A DNA stretch of 25,836 bases, from assembly GCA_003254885.1 (NCBI GenBank), contig QANT01005195.1:1-25836 (forward strand), read 5' to 3'. Made by a program: the position numbers and the translations under genes. The notes under the pieces are model-generated. The model was given only the letters and a program-made list of their open reading frames with translations, did not search any database and was not told the DNA's origin. Shown piece after piece: positions 10,361 to 20,305 of this stretch. How positions within the stretch are numbered: position 1 is the first letter of the stretch; every line of letters begins with the position of its first letter. The DNA comes from Purshia tridentata (lineage: Eukaryota; Streptophyta; Magnoliopsida; Rosales; Rosaceae).

Positions 10361-10714
10361 AGAGCATTTCCAACGGACTGTTCAAATCTTATTTTGCTGA
10401 CTTATATGGCAATTTGAAATGCCAAATTTCTTACTTTTAAGTTGTTAGAAACTCCGACAGATTCTTGATTCCATTAATTTTTTAGTTTTTTATCTTACTC
10501 TTATTTAGACAAAGTTAAGATTTCATTAAGATTTGAATAGCCAAATTAATATTTTAATATTTGACGGACATAGTTCACTTTTCAAAATTAAAGAGCTGAT
10601 TTTTTATTACTATTGTGAAGAGTTAATTTGCAAATGCTATTGGAAATGATTTCTCTAAGGTGGCACAGTTAATTGAGTAGCCAAAGATATTTGTGAGTCT
10701 GTTGAAAATGCTCT
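10361..10714. mobile_element. MITE with AGAGCATTTCCAAC ends, copy a
   Basis: The left end AGAGCATTTCCAACGGACTG matches the reverse complement of the right end (AGAGCATTTTCAACAGACTC). This type of GAGCAT.TCCAAC terminus is common among plant MITEs. The 354-bp element is non-coding. Copies b and c lie at 10774-11123 and 14581-14912. The target duplication is not clear, so superfamily is left open. Confidence 0.65.
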
Positions 10715-10773
10715 AACAGACTGTTCAAATCTTATTTAAGTTTGGTTGGTCTTTAGTATATTTCACGTACTTA

Positions 10774-11123
10774 AGAGCATTTCCAACAGACTGTTCAAAT
10801 CTTATTTTGCTGACTTATGTGGCAATTTAAAATGTCAAATTTCTTACTTTTAAGTTGTTAGAAACTCCAACAGATTCTTCATTTCATTAATATTTTTTTT
10901 TCTTACTCTTATTTAGACAAAGTTAAGATTTCATTAAGATTTGAATAGCCAAATTAATATTTTAATATTTGACGAACATAGTTCACTTTTCAAAATTAAA
11001 GAGCTGATTTTTTATTACTATTGTGAATAGTTCATTTGCAAAGGCTATTGGAAATGATTTCTCTAAGGTGGCACAGTTAATTGAGTAGCCAAAGATATTT
11101 GTGGAGTCTGTTGAAGATACTCT
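10774..11123. mobile_element. MITE with AGAGCATTTCCAAC ends, copy b
   Basis: This is the second tandem copy of the element at 10361-10714, with the same terminal inverted repeats (AGAGCATTTCC at the left, GAAGATACTCT at the right) and few differences. It corresponds to the single element at 14581-14912 in the other 4-kb unit: both are followed by AAAAGACCGAATCAAATTT. Confidence 0.65.
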
Positions 11124-13093
11124 AAAAGACCGAATCAAATTTTATAATAAATTGGGTTGATGTGACTCAATAAAGAAACATATTCTGAGCACACAAGTAC
11201 AAGATAGTTAAAAGGAATAGGAGATCAACATGAAAGAATGAGAGGAGAGTATGAGATCAGCATGAGTCCATTATAGAATTTAATCTTTACATTTGAAGAT
11301 CCAACATGCTCCAAAAACATAAGACAAATAATGGCACCAACTCCTTTTAGGTCACAGTTCAAAGAACCAGCACTGCAGTCCAATCTCTTTCCTTCTCATT
11401 AGGCCTCATGTTCATAAGCTCAATAGAATAATTAAGTTTTGTTTCTGAACAGCTAGCCTCGTAATCATGTCTTCTAATTAGATTACCTTAATATATTAGC
11501 AACTTGGACCTTCTTGATGAAGCCGTGTTGTTTTCTTTTTTTATTTGTATTTTGTAGCTAGCATTAATTTGTTCAGTATGATCAGTTAATTAGTTGTGTT
11601 CTAGATCTCGTTATGTATATAAAAAGCTTAATTTGGAATATTGAAGATGGTCAAACTCCAAAGTACTTTCGGATGGCTATCCTCTAATTGATTCTTAAAT
11701 CAATAGAAAGTTAATATAATCAATAAACAAAATTTCAACTAAACTAAACAAATCTTCAACTAAACTAAACGTTAATTGTCTTTTATTAAACAAGAAAGTA
11801 GCTATAGGTAGATACCACTATTAATTATCATGGGTAAATAACAATTTTACTCATCAAACTATTACACTTGTATCAGTTTGCTTTCCAGACTTTTAATATA
11901 GAAAAATAAGAACTGTTTTTTTTTTTTTTTGTCAATTGAGGACTTTCTGTTACTTTATACAATTTTCATCTAAATTTAGAGGGAAAAATGGTGCGTAAGG
12001 AAAAAATGAAAGAGACCATTTTGCCCTAAAAAAAGAGTCTATGTGATTGACATATAGTAATTTAAAAACATAAATTTGGATGAAAAATGTGTAAATTGAT
12101 GAAATAGTCCTCAATTGGCAAAATTAAAAAAGTTCAGAGTCCTTAATTTTTCAAATTAGAAGTATGTGGAGTAAATTAATGCAAGTGTAATAATCTGAGG
12201 AGCAAAATGGCTATTTATCCTAATTATCATCTGTGTTAACAGAGCTTTGATTTAAGGTTTTGGCTCGAAATTTTCATTTCTTATCTCTATCTTCATACAT
12301 TTGGTTTTTAACTCAATTTATTGGTCGGGTGTTTTTTAGACCAACATTTTTAGTAATCGGACCCTATAATGTAACGGACCCTTGCATTTATCTGTCTCAC
12401 TACATGTTTGATGAGACTTAGTGTATAGAAATTTATTAGCTAGATTCATATATATTATCAACCATTTTAGCTTCACTACTAATGAACGACGTTAAGGTTT
12501 ATCAAAATTTTGAGTTTACCTAAAACTGAATGAATGTATAATTTTAAATAGTTGCACACAATTAATCAAGTCAACAAGGAAACAATGAAACCGTGTAGGT
12601 TCCCTAAATTCTGTACACGTTGTAATATGCAGATGGGCTGCATGAAGACTAGTTCTTTCGATCTATCTAGAGATGGGTTGGTTTGGGAATTCTGTGTAGT
12701 TTGGGGTTTATCTTATTTGCCTTACTTTGATTCTTGTCGTTTAGATTTGTTGTCGTTCCAGTCGTTTTCTGATTTGTAAGTGAGTCTTGTTGTTTTGATT
12801 AATGAATTGCTTGACTTCCTGGCCATAAAAAAAAAGCAATCTCACTGACATAAAAAGTCAGAATTTCTAAATTTTCAAAACATTGGTGAAAATTGTAAAG
12901 ATCTCCATCAATAAAAGGGTTAATTTATAGAATTTTCTAAGCCTAATAAGTGCTTTAACTCATGTCTATTAGAAGGGGTTACAAATGAATGGGTCGTTGC
13001 TAAAATCAAACCATATTTTTCTCTTCATTTTTAAAATATTTGAACAAAAAACATGTAATATATTGTGTTGTGTATATATATATATATATAAAA

Positions 13094-13271
13094 AGTCCTC
13101 TCTTTTTTAGAGGACTTGCTGATACAGCGTTGACATGGTGCCGACACAAAATTCAGGTGTCGAGATGTATTGCAGCCAGTTTAGATGTGCAGTAACAAGT
13201 TTGTGTCGGAACTATGTTGTCGGCATCCGCAAATTTTGAAATTGCAAATGTCCTCTTTAGAGAAAATCCCT
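13094..13271. mobile_element. Small foldback element, copy 2
   Basis: It is the counterpart of 8924-9096. The ends AGTCCTCTCTTTTTTAGAGG and, inverted, GGGATTTTCTCTAAAGAGGA are retained and pair with each other. Its interior carries GACATGGTGCCGACAC and GGTGTCGAG, absent from copy 1, while the right third (AACAAGTTTGTGT.GGAACT) is shared. Confidence 0.45.
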
Positions 13272-13687
13272 CTATATATATTATATATAAACATTCTCTT
13301 ACTAGAAAATTTTGTTTAGACAAATTAAAAGTATAAAACAATTGATAAAATTTTTTTGCTGACACTAGTATTTTCTTTCTTTATCTTTTATATATTAATT
13401 TGCATTATATGCATGTTTGTTTTTTGTTGTAGTTGTATTATATAATTCTTTAGGTTTAGTTTCTGAGTAGGCTCATCATGTCTTCTAATAAGATTACAGA
13501 ATGACAACATTAACAAGTTGGGCAGTCAGGATGACCTTGATGAAGCATTGAAGCATTGGTTTTTTATTTTTTAGTTTTATTTTTTATTTTTTTTATGTTT
13601 TATACAACAGCTAGATTTTGTTCGGTGTTAGTTTTCCCTCACATGCAACTGCAAACCGAGTAGCACATGCCTATGCTCTACATTTTA

Positions 13688-13765
13688 ATGTATTAAAAAT
13701 TTAATTTGGAAGATTGAAAGATATTTATGTATTAAAAATTTAATTTGGAAGATTGAAATATGGTC
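13688..13765 (+). repeat. 39-bp tandem repeat
   Basis: ATGTATTAAAAATTTAATTT and the following GGAAGATTGAAA occur twice with 39-bp spacing (13688 and 13727). Copy 1 of the 4-kb unit has one copy at about 9514-9550. It is a recent local slippage product. Confidence 0.8.
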
Positions 13766-13906
13766 CAAAATGGCTTGAGGCTACCACTTGCGGATGACTA
13801 TCCTGTAATTGATTCTTTAATCAATAGAAAATTTAAATTTAATATTCTCAATAAACAAAATTTCAATACTGACATCATGCATTCTTTGACAAGAAGTATG
13901 CAAATA

Positions 13907-14045
13907 TGGGAGCTTTTCTTATGTAGAAGCTCCATGCGGAAGTTGTGCAAGAGAATCAACTCATCCACAGGATGAGAAAGTACTGCCGCTCGGCTATACT
14001 TTTTTTATAGACTTCCACACAGCTTCCGCATAAAAGAAGCTTTCC
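13907..14045. mobile_element. Short foldback / hairpin element, copy 2
   Basis: This is the counterpart of 9694-9831 with the same stem and inner CTCATC/GATGAG hairpin. The only stem change (C to T, giving GGAAGTTGTG) leaves a G-U pair in RNA, so the fold is preserved. One such change is too little to prove selection. Confidence 0.5.
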
Positions 14046-14580
14046 ATGCAATTGTCAATTAGAAGTTTAATATTTTTTTATCTATTCCCATGTAGAATAA
14101 AGTTGTATATAAACGATGCTGTTAATTTGATACACATTATCGACTCATTAAATTTAATATTTAATGGTATTAATTTTGATATTTGTCTATTATAAAAGGA
14201 CTAACAAAATTTTGAAACCGAATGAATATAAAATTGGGGTGTTGATAAATATGTGTAAATGTAACACCAGCATGTCCCATGTGTAACCGATATAACCAGC
14301 AAGATTTGGTGTGTGTCACACAAAAACAAGTCAAAATCGAAACCTGAAACCGTGTTGGTTCCCTAAATTCTGCACACATTACAGCAGGATGCAACACAAT
14401 ATGTCATTTACTTGTGTTTTGGTCGGAGGGTCAATATTTGAGTTTCTGTTTTGACTTTTGAAATGTTAGATAGAAAACCAACCAAATTAGAAAACAAAAG
14501 GAACACGTGTACATGAAGCAGTGTCATATTTCCTCTTTAAGTTTGGTTGGTCTTTAGCATATGAAAGTTTCACGTGCTTA

Positions 14581-14912
14581 AGAGCATTTCCAACAAACTG
14601 TTCAAATCTTATTTTGCTGACTTATGTGGCAATTTGAAATGCCAAATTTCTTACTTTTAAATTGTTAGAAACTCCAACAAATTCTTCATTTTATTAATAT
14701 ATATTTTTTTCTTACTCTTATTTAGACAAAGTTAAGATTTCATTACTTTTAAATTGTTTGAAGAACATAGTTCACTCTTCAAAATTAAAGAGCCGATTTT
14801 TTATTACTATTGTGAATAGTTCATTTGCAAAGGCTGTTGGAAATGATTTCTCTAACGTGGCACAGTTAATTGAGTAGCTAAGGACATTTGCGGAGTCTGT
14901 TGAAGATGCTCT
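14581..14912. mobile_element. MITE with AGAGCATTTCCAAC ends, copy c
   Basis: It has the same terminal inverted repeats as the copies at 10361 and 10774 (AGAGCATTTCCAACAAACTG and, inverted, AGAGCATCTTCAACAGACTC). It is shorter (332 bp) because the block after AGATTTCATTA is partly lost and replaced by a repeat of TTTTAAATTGTT. Confidence 0.65.
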
Positions 14913-15177
14913 AAAAGACCGAATCAAATTTTATAATAAATTGGGTTGATGTGACTCAATAAAGAAACATATTCTGAGCACACAAGTACAAGATAGTTAA
15001 AAGGAATAGGAGATCAACATGAAAGAATGAGAGGAGAGTATGAGATCAACATGAGTCCATTATAGAATTTAATCTTTACATTTGAAGATCCAACATCCTC
15101 CAAAAACATAAGACAAATAATGGCACCAACTCCTTTTAGGTCACAGATCAAAGAACCAGCACTGCAGTCCAATCTCT

Positions 15178-16130
15178 CTCAGTGCTATGGCTTTCAAATT
15201 TTCACATTTTGGTAAGTAGATGCAGAGAGATACATGAATTGCTTATCAAATAGTGCTAACTGCTAACAATAGTAGCAATAGCAATTAGCAGACTAGCAGA
15301 CTAGCATAAATGATGGCCCCTAAAGTAGCAGTTATTGGAACTTTTGAACATATGCATGGTTACTGTTGCAAATTAAAAGAAAACAGAGAAAAAAGCTATC
15401 TCAATTCTCAAGGATGGCCTGAGTGCTCATGGTTGGACAAGCAGCATGCATAAACCATACAGTTCACATGCAGGTGAAGTCAGATACCTAAAAAGCTTTT
15501 CATGCTATCCCCATTAGATCTAACATATAAACTGCCACACATGTATTCAGGCTACAGCATCTTTATCCTTTCAAAACTAGAAAAAAAAAAAAAAATATGC
15601 TACAAAGACTTGAAAAAGAAAGGACTTCTATAGTAATTCTTTAGTTTATCATATATACTGTTAAGTTCATTAGTTGCAAGATGACCTTATCCCATGCAAA
15701 TCTTACTGAACTCTTGATATGTCCATCTATCATGGTAACAAAATCCCTCTACTTTGTATGTATGCCAAGTTCATATCTTTCAGCTATTATCATAAATAAA
15801 AAACAAAAATAAAGCAGACTAACCTAAAGGAGACTGCTATCATAGATTCATACTGGATATGTCTACAAAAATTTCACAATTAAAATCAGATTTTCAAGTT
15901 CCCATTTAGACAATAAAACTCAAAAACCAATCAGAAAAATATATATAATCTTTTGTTTTCCAGCCTCACACGAAAAAGGATACCCAAGTTATCTTTGTGC
16001 GCAAATTGATGAAGAACAGAGTGTATGGTGGAAGAAACACATTTGCATAAAGGAAGCTCCAAGAGATCGACTGTGCTAAGAAAAAATATATATATATTGG
16101 AGATCAACAGCAAAAATTACAGTAAGTAGA
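15178..16130. other. Intergenic 3' flank of the ribosomal gene
   Basis: No confident gene is seen. There is a short AGCAGACT repeat near 15285-15305 and an A-run near 15580. A more exon-like patch at about 15960-16080 (minus strand) follows a TTCTTAG acceptor-like sequence. It could be an alternative terminal exon or non-coding transcript of the neighbouring gene, but nothing in it is recognisable. Confidence 0.4.
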
Positions 16131-16381
16131 TACATATATATTATTGAGGGAGAAAAAGTGGACAAATTACATGAAAAATAGCACATCCCAAATGAAAGAG
16201 CCAAAGGGAACAGCTTTGATTCATCAAAGAAGTTAAAAGCATGTCATTTTGGCATTCTAAAGCTACATCCTAGGATTCTGTGTCTGCTTTAACTCTTCAA
16301 TCAAGAGCCACTGCTAATTCTTTTGACTGAATTGCAAAAATTTTAAGCAAAAAAAAAAAAACAAAAATTACATGTGTTCCA
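16131..16381 (-). other. Probable 3' untranslated region
   Basis: This is the sequence directly downstream of the stop codon of the L46-like gene. On the minus strand it is T-rich with stops in all frames. It contains an AATAAT-type poly(A) signal at about 16141-16146 (TCAATAATATAT), which would put cleavage near 16110-16130. The end is inferred only. Confidence 0.35.
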
Positions 16382-19054
16382 TCAGCTTATGATCATCTTG
16401 TTAAGAAATTCAGCTTTCTCAGGTAAATACTCCATCACTTCATCCTTGGTCACCCAAACAAAATCCTCACAGTTTTCAATTCTCAACTTGTTGGTTGCAA
16501 TCACTTGAGACTTGAAAAAGAATTGCTGACAAAAGGGGCAAAATGAAAAAAATTAAATTAAATAAATAAAAAAAACAGAGGAAACTGTCCTTAATATTTT
16601 GTATTTGATAATAGGAATCATAGGCAGCAACAAATAGACATTTAATAGTCATGGGCTGGAGCCAGTATATGACAGAAAGATTGATTTCCAAAAGCATACC
16701 TTAAAAGATGGAGAGTCTGGCACATTGTGTGTTGACTGTATAGCCATATGGGCCATAGGAGCATTTCCAACAAAATATGTGTGGGACAGATCTCCTAGGA
16801 CAGATTTTAATGCAGATTCTGCACACTGAAAATACATGGGATTTATATGGAAGAATAAAAAGAAGAAACAGAAATATGTTGAATCATATACCAGCCATTA
16901 CCTTTCGCAATGTCTCCTCAGACTCATAAACTTTTTCCGGAAAATGCCAGACCGGTTTCCCACTAGGAGATCCAGATGTGTTACCATAAAGAAGAAGATA
17001 CAGTCTTCTGTCAAGTGCTCTCTGCAATGACCTAACAAACAAGAAGATTGTAGGAAAGGTAATACGAGGATCCCACAAATTTATAAGTAATAATAATTTT
17101 CAGGTATTCTTTTACTTCAAACATAACAAAAGTTGAAGATGAAGACGAAGAAAGAGAATAAGAAGTGTGCATCATCAAAATTATATTCCATACTTTGTAT
17201 CATTCTTTTTGTCAGCTTCAGTGATCCGTGGAGCCGGTACATAATCAATTTGGTAGTCGCCTTTTCCCCTGTTCACCAAAAGTAAGTGTCATAATAGAGT
17301 GGTAACTTCTATTTCAATTGTCTTCTGGTAGACATGTCTCAGTAAGGTTTACACAAGAAACCAAACAGTTGAATATGAACTTTATCAATTAGCTTTGATA
17401 GAATAAGTTAGGTGCATTTGTAATTTCAGTGCTGCCTACAAAGTTAGAATAGAATGAATGAGTTGAAGGGTGCTTTCATAATGGTGGTTTGGGTGACTCA
17501 TAAATGCAAATTAGAATAGAAATTGGCCATTCCTTACCATTCCTTACCATTCCTTACCATGCATTAATTTATTCCTATTATTCCAATGGTGAAACACCTC
17601 TCTGAATATGCACTAATATCATCTTTACTCATACTAATATCAACGTCATTCCATTTTGTAAGTCTAAAACACATAAATGGTAAGCAGTTAGTTGACATGT
17701 AAGCTTGCCTCACTTTCCTTACTAGAAAAAAAAAAAAAAAAAATATTGATTCAATATTGTAAATATAATATTGCAAAATATGAACATGAAAAAAAAAAAA
17801 AAAAATCAAATTTTCTAAACATTGTTGCTAACCATGACGAACACACAACATTTAAAAACTGCATATCAACATTTAAAAGAAATTTCAACTATTAACAAGT
17901 CGCACAAGGACTGGGAGCCATTGAATTGATAAATAGTTTGACCTAATACCAGACACAATATGTTCTAATACACATACTGGACAATCAAAAACATCCAACC
18001 AACCCATAAAGCTGAAATTAAAATATTTACATAAATTGGCAAATATTCTGAAGAAAAGTTTTTATAGGTGAATGCATTAAGAAGTTCTAGTGTTTAGGAT
18101 CCAGTGTTTATAACAGAAGTGAACAGCCAAGATGTGCCTGCTACAACAGAAGTCAAAAGAAGCACCATCATTTATATGTGATGTAGTTATGATTAAGTCT
18201 ATAACAACATAAACAACTGAAGTAGATAAAGTTTATAAAACAAACCCTACCTAGCATTAGACTTGTCTAACAATTCATCCGGATATATGCGCCGATATTG
18301 CTGTTGCCACCGAAACCTGAAATCCCAAAAGAAAAAAACAAGAATCTTGTATGAGCCACTCAAAGCAAAATGTTACATAACTAACAGAAGTTGAAACCAA
18401 AATTTTAGAACTTAGGTGCTCTAGTCAGTAACTATCACCATAGCACATTCATCCAACCCAAAAAAAATAAAAAATGGCAGTCATCAGTCACTTGCTCAGG
18501 ACCTGCAATTCATGGCTACGAAAAGTAGAAAACACTCGAACAGAGGAATTGAAAATAACTAATTCGCGGGTCATCCATAACCGTGTTCTATCCTATCTTT
18601 TAGAAATGTAAAACTGGGCTCATTCCAGCTCACATCTGCTAGACCATATCGTTTTTTCACTAAATAAAGTAATCAAAGTTTTCAGTTTTCCTTGGCCCAA
18701 AAAAAAAAAATTCAGTTTTTTCTTTCATTTATTTTCCCAAACTTTCTTTGCAACCAAGCATTACCCAGAACTACCAATTTATTAAATTGCGTCTAACTGT
18801 CTAAGTTCCTTTTCTCGCATTTTCTGAGCAACCAAACACACCAAAAAAAATTAAAAATAAACAGAAAGAGAGATTAAAGAGAGAACTTACGCGAATTCCT
18901 GAAATGCATAAACGACGGGGTCAATTTTGGGAATAACAACAGGCAACCTCTCGAAGAGTACGGAAGCGACGATCTTCTCGGGAGAAGAGGAGCTCGTGCA
19001 AAACCCTCGATTTTTCACGAGATGCCCACCCAACCTCGTAATCGTTCTCTGCAT
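16382..19054 (-). CDS. MRPL46: Mitochondrial large-subunit ribosomal protein L46 (six exons)
   Basis: The spliced product is 234 residues: exons 19054-18891, 18316-18251, 17268-17194, 17031-16902, 16825-16700 and 16525-16382 (stop TGA). All five introns have GT..AG ends, and the 705 nt stay in frame. I recognise the plant L46/DECOY family. Residues 1-22 are basic and Ser/Thr-rich, like a mitochondrial presequence. Then come EKIVASVLFERLPVVIPK (26-43), WQQQYRR (58-64), DYVPAPRITEAD, YLLLYG (113-118), WHFPEK (130-135), TYFVGNAPMAH (161-171) and DFVWVTKDE (208-216). The family has a Nudix-like fold and is structural in the mitoribosome; no REXXEE catalytic signature is visible here. The ATG gives MQR, as in the Arabidopsis relative, and no in-frame ATG lies between it and an upstream stop. 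Length fits the family, and there is no sign of decay. Confidence 0.93.
17527..17560 (+). repeat. 10-bp minisatellite in intron 2
   Basis: TCCTTACCAT is repeated three times in a row (17531-17560) and preceded by a partial CCAT. It lies in the 982-bp intron between exons 2 and 3 of the L46 gene. The same intron also holds two A-runs (about 17725-17745 and 17789-17806) around the palindrome CAATATT..AATATTG. Confidence 0.7.
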
Positions 19055-19203
19055 TCTTGATCTACCACACCCACCAACACAAGAATCGAATGGAATTCGA
19101 TCTTTAGCAAAACCCTTGTTAAGCCCTAAATCACCACTCAGAGTGTGCGTAAGTTAAAAAGGGGCCTATTGCTGTAAGGCTTATTTTATGTGCACCCAAT
19201 CAT
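19055..19203 (-). promoter_or_regulatory. Proximal promoter and 5' leader of the L46 gene
   Basis: Only about 150 bp separate the start codon from the edge of the long inverted-repeat arm. On the plus strand the segment holds AAAACCCTTG and AGCCCTAAAT, each one or two bases from the telo-box AAACCCTAA found upstream of many plant ribosomal-protein genes. No TATA box is evident. The transcription start is unknown, so the division between leader and promoter is inferred. Confidence 0.4.
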
Positions 19204-20274
19204 CTACTATTTCGACACAAAAATATATTCTCGGTACATGTGTCAAATAGTGTCACGTGTTGGTGAGTTTGCGAAAGTCCAACTACTAAAAAGTGGAATA
19301 AAAAATAGGAGATTTTGTTCAGCTTGCGCTATTGGTTGGAGTAAGACCAAACAATTATGGAATGTAAACAAAACTTATTTCCCTAAGTCGAGATTCGTTA
19401 TTGCCTAAATGATATAGGACTTTAGCTAAAATTGGTATTTATGGTGAAGATATAGTGATTTGGGTTAAAGCTTAAAAGACAAAGCACAAAAATAAAAATC
19501 CAACCTCTGGAAGGGATAAAAATTGCGTTTTAACCATTGAGACAATTATTTTTGCTCATTTTGTAGCTCAACTTCCAGTATTTAATTCGTAAAGCCCATA
19601 AAGCTAACTACCGTATTTAAAATTTGTTTCTTGTAGAAAATAAATAACAACACTAAATGAAGAAAAAGAGTGAAAATGGTGCGGGTTTTATTGCTATTTA
19701 AGTCCGGATCTACAAATTTGAGAAAGAATACAAATATAAATGCAGAAATAGACAATAATAAACTTTTCTTTAAACGTAAGAGTAAAGAAAGATTAAAAAA
19801 AAAATTTTAGCTTGGCGCAGAGAGTAATAAAAAAATGTTTGTCATTTATGAGATTTTGGGTTTTTGTGGGGGGTTGTTGATTGATATGATTTCTTCCTAC
19901 AGCTTCTCTTTTATAGCCACATATTCCCTTAGCCTCAAAGTCTTGATTGTCAAGTGTGTGGCTGTAAGTGATTTGCTTTTGAGATATTTTAAGTAGTAGA
20001 ACAAATGTAGATAGAATAGCAAATGAGATAAGATTGAGTTTGGTGAGTCATCATATGGGCTGCTTTATGTTCAGTCGAGAGAGAAATGAAAAATAGCCGG
20101 TTGAGAGAACTTTGATTGAGTATATATCAACCAATTCTCATTTGTTTTGTCTTTTTCTCTTATTGACATCTCGTTTTAGTTAACTTAAAAATCACGATGA
20201 CAAATGGCCTACTAACTAAGACTAAAAGATATCATTTTTTCCCATGCCTTTATGTATCAACTTATTGAGAACAT

Positions 20275-20300
<26 letters not shown>
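19204..20300 (+). repeat. Left arm of the long inverted repeat
   Basis: It is the reverse complement of 23440-24463 with small indels, by eye around 85-90% in the better parts. For example, CCCTAAGTCGAGATTCGTTA (19381) matches the reverse complement of the sequence ending near 24288, and GGATCTACAAATTTGAGAAA (about 19707) is inverted near 23925. The arm ends at a TA tract at about 20276-20300, and the other arm starts at a TA tract. The outer boundary near 19204 (CTACTATTTCGACACAAAAA, inverted CTAGTGTTTCAACACAAAAA) is approximate. Confidence 0.8.
19908..19915 (-). promoter_or_regulatory. TATA-like box in the left arm
   Basis: On the minus strand the sequence reads GGCTATAAAAGAGAAGCT, a good plant TATA context, conserved in the right arm at 23731-23738. 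It points out of the repeat toward the L46 gene, whose start codon is about 850 bp downstream. Activity is not shown. Confidence 0.4.

Positions 20301-20301
<1 letters not shown>

Positions 20302-20305
<4 letters not shown>

Larger units (their letters stand above)
10328..11150 (+). repeat. 413-bp tandem duplication including the MITE
   Basis: TTTGGTTGGTCTTTAGTATA occurs at 10328 and again at 10741, and the following sequence, including the whole AGAGCATTTCC MITE, repeats with the same 413-bp spacing. The junction at 10715-10740 reads from the MITE's early part (AACAGACTGTTCAAATCTTA) straight back into the flank, as expected from unequal exchange or slippage. It is absent from copy 2 of the 4-kb unit, so it arose after that duplication or was lost there. 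Confidence 0.75.
7148..11387 (+). repeat. Tandem segmental duplication, copy 1
   Basis: This 4.2-kb unit is repeated directly at 11388-15177 with high identity from end to end: TTTCCTTCTCATTAGGCC at 7148 and 11388, GAACCAGCACTGCAGTCC just before 11380 and 15170. No intact gene is seen in it. Copy 1 alone has a tandem duplication of about 105 bp around an N at 8381 and an extra 413-bp duplication at 10328-11150. The unit is itself compound: 7148-8480 and about 9275-10200 share a run of similar blocks, for example AATTGATTCTTAAATCAATA and GAAACCGTG..GGTTCC.TAAATTCTG. Confidence 0.85.
11388..15177 (+). repeat. Tandem segmental duplication, copy 2
   Basis: This is the direct second copy of 7148-11387, abutting it head to tail. 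It lacks the duplication around the N and the 413-bp duplication of copy 1. It has its own 39-bp tandem repeat (13688-13765), a short AACTAAAC-type repeat near 11740-11770, and a deletion inside the MITE at 14581. Such private changes on both sides indicate that the duplication is not brand new. No intact gene is seen; the longest open frames are short and unrecognised. Confidence 0.85.

Noticed and set aside
12552..12779. 75-codon plus-strand frame in copy 2 of the 4-kb unit
   Set aside because: The same region in copy 1 (about 8380-8620) differs by indels and an N that break the frame, and no protein family is recognised.
7148..15177. Reading the 4-kb units as an LTR pair of a retrotransposon
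   Set aside because: The units abut directly with no internal region, lack TG..CA ends at their boundaries, and contain MITEs and nested duplications at corresponding places, which fits segmental duplication.
16005..16080. Possible C/D-box snoRNA (TTGATGA near 16006)
   Set aside because: No CTGA D box lies at suitable distance, and there are no terminal pairing sequences.
16649..17078. Open frames on both strands overlapping exons 4 and 5 of the L46 gene
   Set aside because: The minus-strand ones are simply exons read into their introns, and the plus-strand ones are shadows. The spliced model explains the region.
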